Assembly: GCA_947629235.1 (NCBI GenBank)
Contig: CANRCX010000012.1
Span: 1 to 40,887, forward strand
DNA: 40,887 nt
Reading direction: 5' to 3'
Source of the DNA: an uncultured Bacilli bacterium
GTDB lineage: Bacteria > Bacillota_I > Bacilli_A > RF39 > UBA660
This document shows positions 40,879 through 40,887 of this stretch, in pieces. A program made the position numbers and the translations under genes. Every line of letters starts with the position of its first letter. Position 1 is the first letter of the stretch. Below the pieces are notes generated by a model. That model ran no database searches, was not told where the DNA came from, and saw nothing but the letters and a program-made list of their open reading frames with translations.

Positions 40879-40887
40879 GTCAAGTAT

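Noticed and set aside
1-40887. CRISPR arrays, tRNA and rRNA genes
   Set aside because: No regularly spaced repeats, no cloverleaf-like G+C-rich islands and no rRNA-like conserved segments were seen.

Overview
This window looks like a chromosomal segment of a very A+T-rich (by eye about one quarter G+C), endospore-lineage Firmicute, probably an uncultured gut member of the Bacilli or an RF39/Erysipelotrichales-like relative. Reasons: the standard code is used with TGA as a stop; Shine-Dalgarno sites are strong GGAGG types; bL32 and uS20 are Firmicute-like; there are pro-sigK, sigH and spoIIP homologues; and several neighbourhoods match Bacillus (rlmB next to sigH, yvlD next to lgt, ylbM/tmcAL divergent from rpmF, yqeG-yqeH). 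No tRNA, rRNA, CRISPR, phage or IS element was seen.

Layout. 1-3.5 kb: an unknown lysine-rich protein, uvrC and a zinc-ribbon membrane protein, all minus strand. 3.5-6.5 kb: a short YigZ-like protein, a spoIIP operon, rpsT and a transglutaminase-like protein. 6.5-13 kb: a tight minus-strand operon yqeG-yqeH-mutL-(56-aa ORF)-miaA, preceded by a MATE exporter-CarD pair whose leader carries an intrinsic terminator and looks like a riboswitch. 13-18 kb: obg and an anaerobic ribonucleotide reductase operon in which the glycyl-radical tail of NrdD is a separate 52-aa gene. 18.3-24.5 kb: four tandem plus-strand paralogues of an unrecognised family (cytosolic coiled coil, TM, outside loop, TM, coiled coil) leading into sigK; sigK and sigH converge and share a TTAA stop overlap. 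25.9-28.7 kb: rlmB, then a pilin-yvlD-lgt operon and rpmF. 28.8-35 kb: tmcAL, a sortase-type anchored propeller protein, polA and an L,D-transpeptidase. 35-40.9 kb: prepilin peptidase and an enlarged PilC, a small YqfQ-like protein, lepA, a TasA/SipW-type exported protein and the tail of a broken mscS.

How they connect. The pilin (27.9 kb), PilC and prepilin peptidase (35-37.8 kb) are parts of one type IV pilus/competence-like machine; its ATPase is not in the window. SigH, SigK and SpoIIP point to sporulation, and the four-gene array ends directly at sigK, though its promoters look vegetative. Transcription units are compact: stop codons often lie inside terminator stems, two terminator U-tracts run into the next TTGACA box, and three genes (yigZ-like, sigK, lepA) appear to have leaderless mRNAs.

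The best candidates for something undescribed are the four-paralogue membrane array, the split class III ribonucleotide reductase and the MATE leader RNA. Functions for the array are not assigned.
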